64,000 nucleotides of DNA from Pseudomonas sp. URIL14HWK12:I12 (GCF_003097135.1 NZ_QEQL01000003.1:310001-374000), one strand, 5' to 3'. Shown: positions 33,493-48,344, counted from the stretch's first letter. Numbers and translations: made by a program. Notes: generated by a model from the sequence alone, not told the origin.

Positions 33493-34557
33493 ATGGCACT
33501 GATTAGCATGCGCCAGATGCTGGACCACGCCGCCGAATTCGGCTACGGCGTGCCAGCTTTCAACGTGAACAACCTTGAACAGATGCGCGCGATCATGGAA
33601 GCCGCTGACAAGACGGACTCGCCAGTGATCGTCCAGGCTTCGGCCGGCGCTCGCAAGTACGCCGGTGCCCCGTTTCTGCGCCATTTGATCCTGGCCGCGA
33701 TTGAGGAATTCCCGCACATCCCAGTGGTCATGCACCAGGATCACGGCACCAGCCCGGACGTCTGCCAGCGTTCCATCCAGCTGGGCTTCAGCTCGGTCAT
33801 GATGGATGGCTCGCTCAAAGCCGACGGCAAGACCCCGTCCGACTATGAATACAACGTACGCGTCACTCAGCAGACCGTCGCTTTCGCTCACGCCTGTGGC
33901 GTGTCGGTAGAAGGTGAGCTGGGCTGCCTGGGTTCGCTCGAAACCGGCCAGGCCGGCGAGGAAGACGGCGTTGGGGCTGAGGGTATTCTGGACCACAGCC
34001 AGTTGCTGACCGACCCTGAGGAAGCTGCCGATTTCGTCAAGAAGACCCAGGTAGATGCCCTGGCGATCGCCATTGGCACGAGCCACGGCGCCTACAAGTT
34101 CACCAAGCCGCCTACCGGTGACGTGCTGTCGATCCAGCGCATCAAGGAAATCCATGCGCGCATCCCCAATACTCACCTGGTGATGCACGGTTCCTCGTCA
34201 GTGCCGCAGGAGTGGCTTGCGATCATCAATGAGTACGGCGGCGACATCAAGGAAACCTACGGTGTGCCTGTCGAAGAGATCGTCGAAGGCATCAAGTACG
34301 GTGTGCGCAAGGTCAACATCGATACCGACCTGCGCCTGGCCTCCACTGGCGCCATTCGCCAGTTCATGGCCAAGCACCCCAGCGAGTTCGACCCGCGCAA
34401 GTACCTGGCCAAGACCGTCGAAGCCATGCGCGATGTGTGCATCGCACGCTACGAAGCCTTTGGCACTGCCGGTAATGCCTCGAAGATCAAACCGATCTCC
34501 CTTGACGCAATGTTCGCCCGCTACGCCAAGGGTGAGCTGGACGCCAAGGTGAACTGA
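33493..34557 (+). CDS. fba: Class II fructose-1,6-bisphosphate aldolase Fba
   Basis: A 354-residue zinc-dependent aldolase of the Cbb/class IIB group cleaving fructose-1,6-bisphosphate. Motifs: [36 protein letters not shown] with catalytic Asp and zinc-binding His, [25 protein letters not shown] with zinc Glu, [24 protein letters not shown] and [10 protein letters not shown]. The start at 33493 (MALISMRQM) is preceded by a GGGAGA run 11-16 bases upstream. It completes the tktA-epd-pgk-fba cluster after the lipoprotein genes and ends at a strong terminator. Confidence 0.97.
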   Translation: MALISMRQMLDHAAEFGYGVPAFNVNNLEQMRAIMEAADKTDSPVIVQASAGARKYAGAPFLRHLILAAIEEFPHIPVVMHQDHGTSPDVCQRSIQLGFSSVMMDGSLKADGKTPSDYEYNVRVTQQTVAFAHACGVSVEGELGCLGSLETGQAGEEDGVGAEGILDHSQLLTDPEEAADFVKKTQVDALAIAIGTSHGAYKFTKPPTGDVLSIQRIKEIHARIPNTHLVMHGSSSVPQEWLAIINEYGGDIKETYGVPVEEIVEGIKYGVRKVNIDTDLRLASTGAIRQFMAKHPSEFDPRKYLAKTVEAMRDVCIARYEAFGTAGNASKIKPISLDAMFARYAKGELDAKVN

Positions 34558-34587
34558 TCGCCTGGTCAGCTTCCCTGCTTGAAAGAC

Positions 34588-34613
34588 AAAGCCCGGCCAG
34601 TGCCGGGCTTTTT
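34588..34613. terminator. Rho-independent terminator after fba
   Basis: Arms AAAGCCCGGC and GCCGGGCTTT around CAGT followed by T residues. Lies between the convergent fba and PL7 genes and has A/T tracts at both ends. Confidence 0.88.
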
Positions 34614-34631
34614 CGTTTCCGCCTGCGAGGC

Positions 34632-35447
34632 TCAGCGGGCAGCGACTTTTGCAGCGTCCGCCTTGGTGGTATGGGTGGCGGCCAGTTTATAGAACGTCAC
34701 TTGGCCGCCTTCGGTGGCATAGCCGGTGTTGTCCTGGGTGTAGACGCCTGCTTTGAAATACAAGTCTTTGGTTTTCCAGCCTGAGTTCAGGGTGGTGCTC
34801 CATTGATAGTCGGCTGCGTTGACCACCAGGCTGCCCGCCTGGGTCAGGTGAATGGTGTAAGTGAAGCGGGTGCTGAGCGGCACGTTCTGCGCAATGGTAA
34901 TGACCGTCGGCTCATCCTGCTCAGGCGTCTGGCGCAGTTTGGCCACGATATTGCCCAGCTTGGTTTTTTCCTTGTACTGGTACTCCACCTTCAGCAAAGG
35001 CTCGTTGCTGCCGTACTGGTGGATCTGGCCAATCACGACCTTGCCGGTAGACGGCACCATGTTCACAGCCAAGGCTGCACGCAGGAAGTTGTCGGCCTCG
35101 GGGTACTTCCAGTTATGCACCGCGCCGTTGGGGTACGTTTCGCGAAGTTCGCTGCGAGGGTACTTGGCGCTTTTGGTCACCGAGCCGGTTACCGGCGCCC
35201 AGAAGAACAAGGTGCTGGAATCAGCATGAAAATACTGATCTTTGTAGCCAGAGGCCAGTGCAGGGGTGTCGATGGTGGTAGCGGGGCTGCCGACGGGAAT
35301 GCTGAGGTTCCAGGTAGAAAGATCGATCACGGTGTTCACCTTCGTAAGAGGGGCGTTAAGGTTCGTTAAACTCCGCGCTACCTGCGCTGTTGAAGGGCTG
35401 CCCTGCGCTGTGGTGCGGAAGATACTTCTTTTATCGGCAGCGTCCAT
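34632..35447 (-). CDS. PL7 family alginate lyase-like protein
   Basis: A 271-residue polysaccharide lyase family 7 protein. All three PL7 sheet motifs are visible: RSELR (98-102), QIH (141-143) and YFKAGVYTQ (230-238), which carry the catalytic Arg, Gln, His and Tyr. PL7 enzymes cleave alginate by beta-elimination; QIH rather than QVH is commonly associated with polyguluronate or mixed specificity. There is no signal peptide: the N-terminus is charged and Ser/Thr-rich. So it is either cytoplasmic, exported by a non-Sec route, or mis-started; the ATG at 35447 lacks a strong ribosome site. It lies between fba and cfcR and converges on fba. Confidence 0.9.
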   Translation of the reverse strand: MDAADKRSIFRTTAQGSPSTAQVARSLTNLNAPLTKVNTVIDLSTWNLSIPVGSPATTIDTPALASGYKDQYFHADSSTLFFWAPVTGSVTKSAKYPRSELRETYPNGAVHNWKYPEADNFLRAALAVNMVPSTGKVVIGQIHQYGSNEPLLKVEYQYKEKTKLGNIVAKLRQTPEQDEPTVITIAQNVPLSTRFTYTIHLTQAGSLVVNAADYQWSTTLNSGWKTKDLYFKAGVYTQDNTGYATEGGQVTFYKLAATHTTKADAAKVAAR

Positions 35448-35575
35448 AATTTGGCGTCATCCGTTTGTCGGCTTTCCATAAGCTTTTGATTGCCAAAGTT
35501 TCAGCAGCAGGACCGTTAGTCGGCAGGAGGGGGTAAGGGCGAAAATTTTTTCTCGGCAAGGGGCCGCTCGCCGGG

Positions 35576-35582
35576 CTAGGCT
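35576..35582 (+). promoter_or_regulatory. Possible RpoS-type -10 element upstream of cfcR
   Basis: CTAGGCT, about 55 bp before the cfcR ATG, resembles the sigma-S extended -10 motif CTAYACT. P. putida cfcR is known to depend on RpoS. No -35 box is convincing. Confidence 0.3.
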
Positions 35583-35636
35583 GTTTGAGTAGTTGTTCAG
35601 TTGTGGCAACGAGCCATTATTAGGTTGAGTAGCAGC

Positions 35637-37772
35637 ATGGAATGCGCGCAGTCGAAAGCCGCCGATGATCGATCGGTACTGTTGGTCGTTGATGACTACC
35701 CGGAAAACTTACTCAGCATGCGTGCGTTGCTCGAGCGCCAAGACTGGGATGTAGTGACCGCTGCCTCCGGCGTGGAGGCACTGGGGATGTTGCTTCAGCA
35801 CGAGGTCGACCTCGTGTTGCTGGATGTCCAGATGCCCGGGATGGACGGGTTCGAGGTCGCGCGGCTAATGCGTGGCAGCCAGCGTACCCGGCTCACGCCT
35901 ATCATCTTCCTGACCGCCAACGAGCAATCGGAAGCCGCCGTGCTCAAGGGTTACGCCAATGGGGCGGTCGACTACCTGTTCAAACCCTTCGACCCTGAGA
36001 TCCTCAAGCCCAAGGTGCATGCACTGCTGGAGCAACAGCGCCACCGCAAGGAACTGCAGCGGCTCAGCCGTGACCTGGAATCTGCCCGGGCCTTCAACGC
36101 CTCGGTGCTTGAGCATGCGGCAGAAGGGATTCTGGTGATCGATGAAGTGGGCAATATACGGTTTGCCAACCCGGCGATTTCAAGGCTGCTCGGGGCGACC
36201 ATCGACGAGCTTGAAAGCGCACGCTTGCTCGATTTCATCGAAAAGCCCGGCGTCACCAGCTGGCATGATTCTGACTTTTTCCGCGCCTACACCCTGCGTG
36301 ACATCCATCGCATTCATGACGCAGTGATGCGCACGTATGGGGGGCAGTCGCTGCCGGTCTCGCTTTCTTGCGCGCCACTGGCGGGCGACAAGGCGATGGT
36401 CGTGACGGTGCAGGACATGTCAGTGGTGCGCAGCCTGCATCAGCAACTGGAGTACCAGGCAGTCACCGACCCGCTCACGGGCCTGCTAAACCGACGTGGT
36501 TTCTATCAGACGGTTGAAGGCGCATTGCTGCGCAATGAGCGGCCGGACAAAACCCAAGCGCTGCTTTACCTGGACATGGACGGCTTCAAGCGGATAAACG
36601 ATGCCCATGGCCACGATGCAGGCGACCGTGTGCTGCGCTGGGTGGCCGCACAGCTCAAGGAGTGCCTGCGGCCCTACGACATCGTCGGGCGCATGGGCGG
36701 GGATGAGTTCACCGCTTTGCTCGACACGCTGGACTACCCGGAGCAGGCCGCCAAGGTGGCGGAGAAAATACTGGAAAGAGTGCGGATCTGCGAACAGATC
36801 GATGGCATTGAGGTGTCGCTGGGCGTGAGCATCGGCATTGCGACCTACCCTGAATGCGGCTCTACCCTCGAGCACCTGCTGCGCGCGGCAGACATCGCGA
36901 TGTATGCCGCCAAGCAGGCTGGGAAGCAACAATACCGCTATTACGATCAGGACCTGAACGTGCGCGCCCGCTCGCGCCTGCTGCTTGAGGAGAGCGTTGC
37001 CGAAGCCATAGAGCACCGGCATTTCCGGTTGTGCTTCCAGCCCCAGGTCGCGCTCAAGGATGGCAAGGTCCGGGGGTTCGAAGCGCTGCTGCGCTGGAAT
37101 CATCCTAGCGTGGGCGACGTACCGCCGGACTTGTTCATTCCGCTGCTTGAGGAGGCGCGGCTGGTCAGCCGCCTGGCGACCTGGATCTATCAGGAGAGCG
37201 CGGCCACGCGCCGTACCTTGCTCGACCGCTTCGGCAGCGACGCAATCGTCAGCATCAGCCTCAGCAACGCGCAATTCAGCACGCCCAACCTGGTAGCCGA
37301 GCTGCAGCGGGCAGTCGCCATGAACGGCCTGCTGCCCCGGCAGCTGGAAGTGGAACTGACCGAACCTTCGCTGCTGCACAACCTTCAAGAGGCACGCCAG
37401 CAGTTATCGATGCTACGCGGGTTGGGGGTGCGAATCGCCCTGGATGACTTCGGTGCAGAGCACTGCTCGCTGGCGCTGCTGCGTGACCTGCCCATTGATA
37501 CCCTCAAGTTGGACAGGCGCCTGATCGCGCGGCTACCTGACAGCCCCCGTGATGCCGCCTTGGTGCGTAGCTTGATCGAACTGTGTGCCAGCTATTCGAT
37601 CGTGGTGGTCGCCGAGGGAGTGGAAACCCATGCACAGCAGCAATGGTTGCTGGAAAACGGCTGCGAATTCGTTCAAGGCTTCCTGGTAGCCCAGCCGATG
37701 CCAGGCAGCGAGGCCTCCAGCTTCGCACCGAGCTTCGACTGGCAGCTCGCCGACGACGGCGGGCGCGAGTAA
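35637..37772 (+). CDS. cfcR: Response regulator with PAS, GGDEF and EAL domains, CfcR-like
   Basis: A 711-residue cyclic-di-GMP enzyme. Receiver domain (about 13-130) with phospho-acceptor Asp63 in LLDVQMPGMD; PAS-like region (about 155-265); GGDEF (about 275-435) with intact GGDEF at 354-358 and the product-inhibition I-site RPYD at 345-348; EAL (about 455-705) with EALLR (482-486), later LTE, DDFG, KLDR and VVAEGVET all kept. So both synthesis and hydrolysis residues are present. Its position after fba and its architecture match P. putida CfcR (Rup4959), a response regulator that acts mainly as a diguanylate cyclase under RpoS control. The ATG at 35637 has a weak ribosome site. Confidence 0.9.
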   Translation: MECAQSKAADDRSVLLVVDDYPENLLSMRALLERQDWDVVTAASGVEALGMLLQHEVDLVLLDVQMPGMDGFEVARLMRGSQRTRLTPIIFLTANEQSEAAVLKGYANGAVDYLFKPFDPEILKPKVHALLEQQRHRKELQRLSRDLESARAFNASVLEHAAEGILVIDEVGNIRFANPAISRLLGATIDELESARLLDFIEKPGVTSWHDSDFFRAYTLRDIHRIHDAVMRTYGGQSLPVSLSCAPLAGDKAMVVTVQDMSVVRSLHQQLEYQAVTDPLTGLLNRRGFYQTVEGALLRNERPDKTQALLYLDMDGFKRINDAHGHDAGDRVLRWVAAQLKECLRPYDIVGRMGGDEFTALLDTLDYPEQAAKVAEKILERVRICEQIDGIEVSLGVSIGIATYPECGSTLEHLLRAADIAMYAAKQAGKQQYRYYDQDLNVRARSRLLLEESVAEAIEHRHFRLCFQPQVALKDGKVRGFEALLRWNHPSVGDVPPDLFIPLLEEARLVSRLATWIYQESAATRRTLLDRFGSDAIVSISLSNAQFSTPNLVAELQRAVAMNGLLPRQLEVELTEPSLLHNLQEARQQLSMLRGLGVRIALDDFGAEHCSLALLRDLPIDTLKLDRRLIARLPDSPRDAALVRSLIELCASYSIVVVAEGVETHAQQQWLLENGCEFVQGFLVAQPMPGSEASSFAPSFDWQLADDGGRE

Positions 37773-37802
37773 ACTGGCCGCTTTGCACGTTCGACGGCCG
37801 CC

Positions 37803-38297
37803 ATGCTTACGCTCCGATACCTCCAGGGCTACCCTGCCGACCTTCAGGCCCAAGTGCGCCAGCTGATCGACCGCGGGGGCCTGGAGCGCTACCTGGCCGA
37901 GCGTTACAGCGGCCAGCATGGCATTCAGAACGACAAGGCGCTCTACGGCTACGTGAGCCAGCTACGCCAGCAATACCTGCGTTCGGCGCCGGCCATCGAC
38001 AAGGTGTTGTTCGACAATCGCCTCGACTTGACCCATCGCGCGCTGGGGTTGCATACGGCGGTTTCGCGCGTTCAGGGCGGCAAGCTCAAGGCCAAGAAGG
38101 AAATCCGCATCGCTGCGCTGTTTCGCGAAGCACCACCGGAGTTTCTACGCATGATCGTCGTGCACGAGCTGGCCCATTTGCGCGAAGCCGATCATAACAA
38201 GGCCTTCTACCAGCTGTGCGAGCACATGCTGCCCGGTTACCAGCAGGTGGAGTTCGACCTGCGCTTGTACCTGACTGCCCGCGACCTGCGGCGCTGA
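37803..38297 (+). CDS. YgjP-like M48-type zinc metallopeptidase domain protein
   Basis: A 164-residue protein of the YgjP/DUF45 (WLM-like) family. The zinc site is HELAHLREADHNKAF with the HExxH motif, and a third ligand follows in YQLCEHMLPGY. Family features before it include a basic LKAKKEIRIA segment and the LFREAPPEFLRMIVV helix leading into the zinc site. It has no signal peptide or membrane span, so it is cytoplasmic. Substrate unknown. It starts 30 bp after cfcR and is followed 24 bp later by a winged-helix gene, suggesting a transcriptional unit. Confidence 0.85.
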   Translation: MLTLRYLQGYPADLQAQVRQLIDRGGLERYLAERYSGQHGIQNDKALYGYVSQLRQQYLRSAPAIDKVLFDNRLDLTHRALGLHTAVSRVQGGKLKAKKEIRIAALFREAPPEFLRMIVVHELAHLREADHNKAFYQLCEHMLPGYQQVEFDLRLYLTARDLRR

Positions 38298-38320
38298 GCC
38301 GCCTCACTACGGAAATTTCC

Positions 38321-38635
38321 ATGGACGCCAGCAAGACCCGCACCAGCTTCTACCGCCGCCTTTACCTTGCCTGGCTGATCGATTCGGGCCGGGCAACCAC
38401 CATTCCGGCAATCACCGAAGTGACCGGTATGCCCCGGCGTACGGCGCAGGATACGCTCGCGGCGCTGGCCGAGCTGGACATCGAGTGTGTGTTCGAACAA
38501 GAGGCCGGCAGTCGCCATCAGATCGGTCATTACCGTATTCAAAGCTGGGGCGCGGTGAACCCTGCATGGGTTCAAACCAACGTTGAACGCATCTGCCAGG
38601 TGCTAGGCTACCCAATGTCGTTTGTGGAACAGTAA
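38321..38635 (+). CDS. Winged helix-turn-helix protein, small
   Basis: A 104-residue protein with a predicted winged-helix fold: helix-turn-helix in ITEVTGMPRRTAQDTLAALAELDI followed by a beta wing (CVFEQEAGSRHQIGHYRIQSWGAV) and a C-terminal helix. It looks like a DNA-binding domain without an effector domain. ATG at 38321 has GGAAA upstream; the longer frame from 38216 overlaps the metallopeptidase gene. I do not recognise its target. It follows the metallopeptidase gene after 23 bp. Confidence 0.78.
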   Translation: MDASKTRTSFYRRLYLAWLIDSGRATTIPAITEVTGMPRRTAQDTLAALAELDIECVFEQEAGSRHQIGHYRIQSWGAVNPAWVQTNVERICQVLGYPMSFVEQ

Positions 38636-38732
38636 TCATTCATTAGCGACAAGGAGGCGGCTGGCCATTATCCCCAAGTGGGTTTTATGGCATGGTGTCC
38701 AGAGATGTGATGTCCCAGGACGGGAGAGATGC

Positions 38733-39473
38733 ATGCGGCGATTGCTGATGGGCTGTTGTTTGCTCGCGGGGCTCTGGCTGTCATTGCCGGCCGGTGCCGT
38801 TCCCTTGCGCCTGGTGGCTGATATCTGGCCGCCGTTCACCGACGACAGCATGCCGAACAAGGGCATCGCCACCGATATCGTTACCCGTGCGCTCGCCCGG
38901 GCCGGTTACGCCAGTGCCTATGAGCAGGTGCCGTGGGCCCGTGCGCTGCAAGGGATCGAAGCGGGCCGCTACGATGTGCTGATCAACGCCTGGTTCAACC
39001 AGGCTCGCCTTCAGGCCGGGTTGTTTTCCGCACCTTACCTGCACAATCGAATCTGTTTTCTGCAAAACAGCCGAATCAAACAAACTTACGACGGCAGCCT
39101 CGCCAGCCTTGGCTCTGTCGCGATCGCGGTGGTGCGCGATTACGCCTATTCCCCGGAGTTCGACGCTGACAAGCACTTGAACAAGGTGCCGGTGCAGAAT
39201 TTTTCCCAGGCGCTGCGAATGCTGGCAGCCGATCGGGTCGACATGACCCTCGAAGACGAATATGTCGCTCGCTATTACTTGCAGCGTGAGCCCGAGGCGG
39301 TGCGGGAGGCGGTGAAGTTCGTAGGGCCCCCCCTGTCCGAAAACACGCTGCATATCCTGGTCAGTCGCAAAACCCCTAATTACGAACGCATCGTTGCGGA
39401 TTTTGACAAGGCGATTGATTCGATGCGCGCCGACGGGACACTCGAGAAGTTGATCGCTGCGCAGGTTCGCTGA
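38733..39473 (+). CDS. Periplasmic solute-binding protein (SBP_bac_3 type), orphan
   Basis: A 246-residue secreted protein: signal peptide MRRLLMGCCLLAGLWLSLPAGA then LRLVADIWPPFTDDSMPNKGIATDIVTRAL, a family 3 solute-binding fold with GRYDVLINAWFN and a late LRMLAADRVDMTLEDEYV. No transporter genes are adjacent, and the next gene runs the opposite way. Its architecture and size resemble the first orphan binding protein at 10385-11152, though sequences differ. GGGAGAG lies 6 bases upstream of ATG 38733; the frame from 38622 overlaps the winged-helix gene and is rejected. Ligand unknown. Confidence 0.85.
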   Translation: MRRLLMGCCLLAGLWLSLPAGAVPLRLVADIWPPFTDDSMPNKGIATDIVTRALARAGYASAYEQVPWARALQGIEAGRYDVLINAWFNQARLQAGLFSAPYLHNRICFLQNSRIKQTYDGSLASLGSVAIAVVRDYAYSPEFDADKHLNKVPVQNFSQALRMLAADRVDMTLEDEYVARYYLQREPEAVREAVKFVGPPLSENTLHILVSRKTPNYERIVADFDKAIDSMRADGTLEKLIAAQVR

Positions 39474-39523
39474 GGCCCAGGGGCAGGCCTCACAAGCAAT
39501 GAGCACGCCCTGCCGCGTGCACC

Positions 39524-41725
39524 CTACGCCACCTTGGCCACTGTGCGTTGCGCTTTACCGCGCACCAGGTGCGCTGCCATGTTGCGCAACGGCGCTAGTT
39601 GCCGGCAGATCAAGGCCAATTGCGTTTGAACCAACCGCTGGCTTTCGTCGACTTCCTCTGGCATCTGCTCCAGCTCCGCGGCCAGCACCTGCTCTGCCTC
39701 GTCTTCCAGCGGCACCGGCGTACGCGCCGCCAGGCCCTGTGCCAACCCTTCCAGCGAGCTTGCCAAGCGCTCGCCCACACCCAGAATCAGCTCGTTTTTG
39801 ACGGGCTCGGGCAAATCGCTGCCTCGGTGCGCACCGAGGCCAGACAGATAATTGAGCAGCGTGTGCGACAACACCAGAAAGCGGAAGCCCATGTCGGCTT
39901 CCTTACGAAAGTGCCCTGGCTCCAGCAGCATATTGGCCAGTGTCGTGGAGAGGGCCGCGTCAGCGTTGTGTGCGTTACGCCGGGCCAGGCGATAGGCGAG
40001 ATCATCACGCTTGCCGTTGGCGTACTGGCTCAAGATCTGGCGCAGGTACAACGCATTGCAGGTCAGGGTATTGGCAAGCACCTTGTTAAGGCGCCGGCCC
40101 TGCCAGTCGGGCAGGAACAAAAATACCGCCAGCCCCGCGATCAGGCTGCCGACCAGGGTATCGAACAGCCTGGGCAGAAACAGCCCATAGCCGTCGCCGG
40201 TCTGGTTGAAGCAGAACAGCACCATCAGGGTGATGCCTGCCGTGGACACCGTGTAGCTGCTGGTCCGGTAGATGAAGAACACCATGCCCGCACCGATCGC
40301 GAACAGTGACTGGATGACGGGGCTGGGAAATAAGTCGAACAACGCCCAGCCCACGGTAAGGCCGATGGCAGTACCGACTACCCGTTGGCCAAGCTTGCGC
40401 CGAGTTGCGCCATAGCTGGGTTGGCAAACGAACAACGTGGTCAGCATGATCCAGTAGCCTTGCGAGGGGTGGATCAGGTGAACCGTGCCATAGCACAGCG
40501 TGAGCGCCAGGGGCAGGCGCAGAGCATGGCGGAACAACAGGGACGTCGGCGTGAGGTTCTGGCGGATGCGCCCCCACATCTCCCGTAGATTCTGCGGTGC
40601 ACGGTTGAGCAGGCTGCTGTCGCTGGCCTCGGCCAGGGCGTCCGGGTTGCTGGCGTCGCTGAGCAAGCGGTCCAGGGTCGCCAGGTTGGTGGCCAGGGCG
40701 TTGAGCGAGCGCAGCAGCCAACGCCACGCCGGGTTGCTCTGGCTACGCAGGTGTTCGAGTGAAGCGTGCAGGTCGCCCAGCGCCTCGGCGAAGCTGTCGT
40801 CGTATACAAAGGGCTGGCGCAGTTGCAGGCTTTCGGAGAGGCGCTGGCACGCGCTGCCTTGCTGGCGCAGCAGGCGCTGGCAGCGAAACAGCACGTCGCT
40901 GTGAAAAAACGCTTCGGCCAAGGCGTTGTAGGGGTAGTGGGAGGAGCTGGCGCGCTCGTGTACGTCCTGGGCCAGAAAGTACAGTTTCAGGTAGCGGCTG
41001 GTCTTGGCGCCTGCGCGGCTACCGCCCACTCGGTTGAGGATGATCTCCTTGGAGGCATTGAGCGCTGCCACGACCCGGCCGTTCTGCTGAGCCAGCTCCA
41101 ACCGCCGGCCTTCCACATCCAGCCCGCGAATAGGTTCGAACAGCGAGGATTTGATCTTCAGGTACAGCCCCAGCTCGCGGAACACCCGCGCCAGGCTCTG
41201 CTGCACCGGCTGGTTGGCGAACAGCGCCTGCCACAGCACCGACAGCGCGCCGTACCAGGCCGCACCGGCCACCAGCAGCATCGGCTCGTGCCAGAAATCC
41301 TGCACGTCGCCACCGCGTTGGTCGACGCCGATCATCGTGTAGACCGAAAGAATCAGCGTGGCATAGGCCACGGCGTTGTAGCGCTCGCCAAGGGCGCCGA
41401 GCATCGTAAGGCAGAACGCTGCCACCGCCAATGCGCTGGCGAACAACCAAGGGTAGGGAAACAGCAGCTCTACGGCCAGTGCCGCCACACTGAAGCACAC
41501 CAAGGTCACCGCAAGCGCAGTGGCCCGGCCCTGCCAGTTATCGTCGGTCTCGGCCAGGGCGCTGGCGATGATGCCCAGGAACAACGGAATCAGCAGGTGC
41601 ATCTCGTTTTGCCACCAGCAAAGCGCCATGCTCCCGGTGAGCGCGATGAATACCCGAATGCTGTAGCTGAACTTGTCCAGCGCCCACAGGCGGCGCAGGG
41701 TATTGCGGAAGGACTTCTTGGCCAT
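39524..41725 (-). CDS. yccS: YccS family (FUSC-type) inner-membrane transporter
   Basis: A 733-residue protein with two blocks of about five to six membrane helices, separated by a cytosolic helical region rich in Ala, Leu, Arg and Gln. The N-terminal block shows FSYSIRVFIALTGSMALCWWQNEM and DNWQGRATALAVTLVCFS. The second block follows RLPLALTLCYGTVHLIHPSQGYWIMLT, then RRKLGQRVVGTAIGLTVGW, the FUSC (fusaric acid resistance) motif. It matches YccS (TIGR01666) in length and layout. The E. coli protein's substrate is not known. It converges on the orphan binding protein gene. Confidence 0.88.
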   Translation of the reverse strand: MAKKSFRNTLRRLWALDKFSYSIRVFIALTGSMALCWWQNEMHLLIPLFLGIIASALAETDDNWQGRATALAVTLVCFSVAALAVELLFPYPWLFASALAVAAFCLTMLGALGERYNAVAYATLILSVYTMIGVDQRGGDVQDFWHEPMLLVAGAAWYGALSVLWQALFANQPVQQSLARVFRELGLYLKIKSSLFEPIRGLDVEGRRLELAQQNGRVVAALNASKEIILNRVGGSRAGAKTSRYLKLYFLAQDVHERASSSHYPYNALAEAFFHSDVLFRCQRLLRQQGSACQRLSESLQLRQPFVYDDSFAEALGDLHASLEHLRSQSNPAWRWLLRSLNALATNLATLDRLLSDASNPDALAEASDSSLLNRAPQNLREMWGRIRQNLTPTSLLFRHALRLPLALTLCYGTVHLIHPSQGYWIMLTTLFVCQPSYGATRRKLGQRVVGTAIGLTVGWALFDLFPSPVIQSLFAIGAGMVFFIYRTSSYTVSTAGITLMVLFCFNQTGDGYGLFLPRLFDTLVGSLIAGLAVFLFLPDWQGRRLNKVLANTLTCNALYLRQILSQYANGKRDDLAYRLARRNAHNADAALSTTLANMLLEPGHFRKEADMGFRFLVLSHTLLNYLSGLGAHRGSDLPEPVKNELILGVGERLASSLEGLAQGLAARTPVPLEDEAEQVLAAELEQMPEEVDESQRLVQTQLALICRQLAPLRNMAAHLVRGKAQRTVAKVA

Positions 41726-41776
41726 CAGGTATGCGAGCCCGGGTGAACGATGCGTCGATCATAGCCCGGCCCGATG

Positions 41777-46568
<4,792 letters not shown>

Positions 46569-46601
46569 GATGGCGGCAGGCCTTGGGAAAATAGGACGAT
46601 T

Positions 46602-48344
46602 CTAAAGGAACAGCCCGGGCCCTGGGCGGCTTCCTTCGGGGAATCTGACGCCGACTTTTGCGATCTTGTTCCCGTCCATCACCGCGACCGTCCAGACGGT
46701 GTTGTTCCACTCGATCTGATCGCCCACTACCGGCGCGCCGCCCACCTTCTGAGCGATGAAGCGGGCCAGTGGGGTGCTGGCGTCCACGCCGTCGAGCTTG
46801 AGGCCATACAGCGCCGAAACGGCACCAAGCTCGGCATCGCCCTCGAGCACGAAGTCGCCGAAAAAGCGCAGGTCCAGCCCGCGTTGCGGCGCCTGGCTGA
46901 ACAGCTTGCCCAACGCCGGCAGGTCGCGCTCGTGGCCGATCACGCAGAGCATGTCGCCGACTTCCAGTACCGTGCTGCCGGACGGGTGCAGCAGTTGCTC
47001 ATGGCGAAACAATGCCGCGATGCGGGTGCCTTCGGGCATCTTGAGCTCGCGCAGGGCCGCGCCAATGCACCATTTTTCGGCACCGAGGCGGTAAACGAAC
47101 AACTCCCATTCACTGGTGTGATGTACCTCCAGCGCTGAACGTGAGATCGGCGCTGGGTCGGGTGGCACGGTCACCTTCAACAGCTTGGCCATCCACGGCA
47201 GGCTGGTGCCTTGCAGCAGCAGCGACACCAGCACGATGAAGAACGCCAGGTTGAAATACAGCTGTGCATTGGGCAGCCCCGCCATCAGTGGGAACACCGC
47301 CAGAATGATCGGCACGGCCCCACGCAGCCCGACCCAGGAAATGAACGCCTTTTCGCGGCCATGGAACGCGCGGAACGGTGCCAGCCCGATGAATACCGAC
47401 AGCGGCCGGGCAAAGAGGATCATCCACAGGGCCAGGCCCAACGCGGGCAAGGCGATCGGTAACAGGTCGTGCGGAGTCACCAGCAGGCCCAGCACCAGGA
47501 ACATGCCGATCTGCGCCAGCCACGCCATGCCGTCAAGCATGTGCAGGATGCTGTGGCGGCTGCGGATTGGCCGATTGCCCAGCACCAGGCCTGCAAGGTA
47601 CACGGCAAGGAACCCGCTGCCGTGCAGGGCGTTGGTGAGTGCGAACACTACCAGGCCCCCGGCGATGACCAGAATCGGGTAGAGGGCGTGGGCCAGGTTG
47701 ATGCGGTTGACCAGTTGCAACAGCACCCAGCCCCCGCCCAGGCCCAGCACCGCGCCAGTGCCGAACTCACGTAGCAGATGGCCCAGCAGGCTCAGGTGCA
47801 GGCCGGTCTGGTGCGTGGCGAGCATGTCGATCAGGGTCACGGTGAGGAACACAGCCATCGGGTCGTTGCTGCCCGATTCGATTTCCAGAGTGGCGGTCAC
47901 CCGCTCGTTCAGGCCTTTGCCGCCCAGCAGCGAGAACACCGCAGCGGCATCGGTGGAGCCGACGATTGCGCCGATCAGTAAGCCCTGGATCATGTTAAGG
48001 CCAAATAGCCACGCCGCCAGCACACCTGTGAGCCCAGTGGTGATCATCACGCCGACGGTGGCCAGCGACAGTGCTGGCCACAGCGCCACGCGAAAGCTTG
48101 CCACGCGTGTGCGCAGCCCGCCGTCGAGCAGGATCACCGCCAGTGCCAGGTTGCCCACCAGGTAGGCCTGGGGAAAGTTATCGAAAACGATGCCGCCGCC
48201 GTCGACCCCGGCGGCCATGCCCACGCCCAGGATGATCACCAGGATCGGGATACCCAGGCGCGAGGAGAGTGAGCTGACAAGAATGCTTGCCCCCACCAGC
48301 AACGCACCGATCAAGAACAAGCTGTTGATGGCACTGGCGGTCAA
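46602..48344 (-). CDS. cvrA: K+/H+ antiporter CvrA/NhaP2
   Basis: About 580 residues: a 12-helix CPA1 antiporter domain followed by a TrkA_C-like region and a CorC_HlyC-type domain. Key motifs: [33 protein letters not shown] with the Asn-Asp pair, [16 protein letters not shown] and [12 protein letters not shown] in the cytosolic RCK-like part. E. coli CvrA and Vibrio NhaP2 exchange K+ for H+. I favour the TTG at 48344 ([15 protein letters not shown] next), because GGGAG lies 8 bases upstream and other members start nearby; ATG 48377 or 48389 would add a tail. It is followed 33 bp later by mscK. Confidence 0.9.
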   Translation of the reverse strand: MTASAINSLFLIGALLVGASILVSSLSSRLGIPILVIILGVGMAAGVDGGGIVFDNFPQAYLVGNLALAVILLDGGLRTRVASFRVALWPALSLATVGVMITTGLTGVLAAWLFGLNMIQGLLIGAIVGSTDAAAVFSLLGGKGLNERVTATLEIESGSNDPMAVFLTVTLIDMLATHQTGLHLSLLGHLLREFGTGAVLGLGGGWVLLQLVNRINLAHALYPILVIAGGLVVFALTNALHGSGFLAVYLAGLVLGNRPIRSRHSILHMLDGMAWLAQIGMFLVLGLLVTPHDLLPIALPALGLALWMILFARPLSVFIGLAPFRAFHGREKAFISWVGLRGAVPIILAVFPLMAGLPNAQLYFNLAFFIVLVSLLLQGTSLPWMAKLLKVTVPPDPAPISRSALEVHHTSEWELFVYRLGAEKWCIGAALRELKMPEGTRIAALFRHEQLLHPSGSTVLEVGDMLCVIGHERDLPALGKLFSQAPQRGLDLRFFGDFVLEGDAELGAVSALYGLKLDGVDASTPLARFIAQKVGGAPVVGDQIEWNNTVWTVAVMDGNKIAKVGVRFPEGSRPGPGLFL

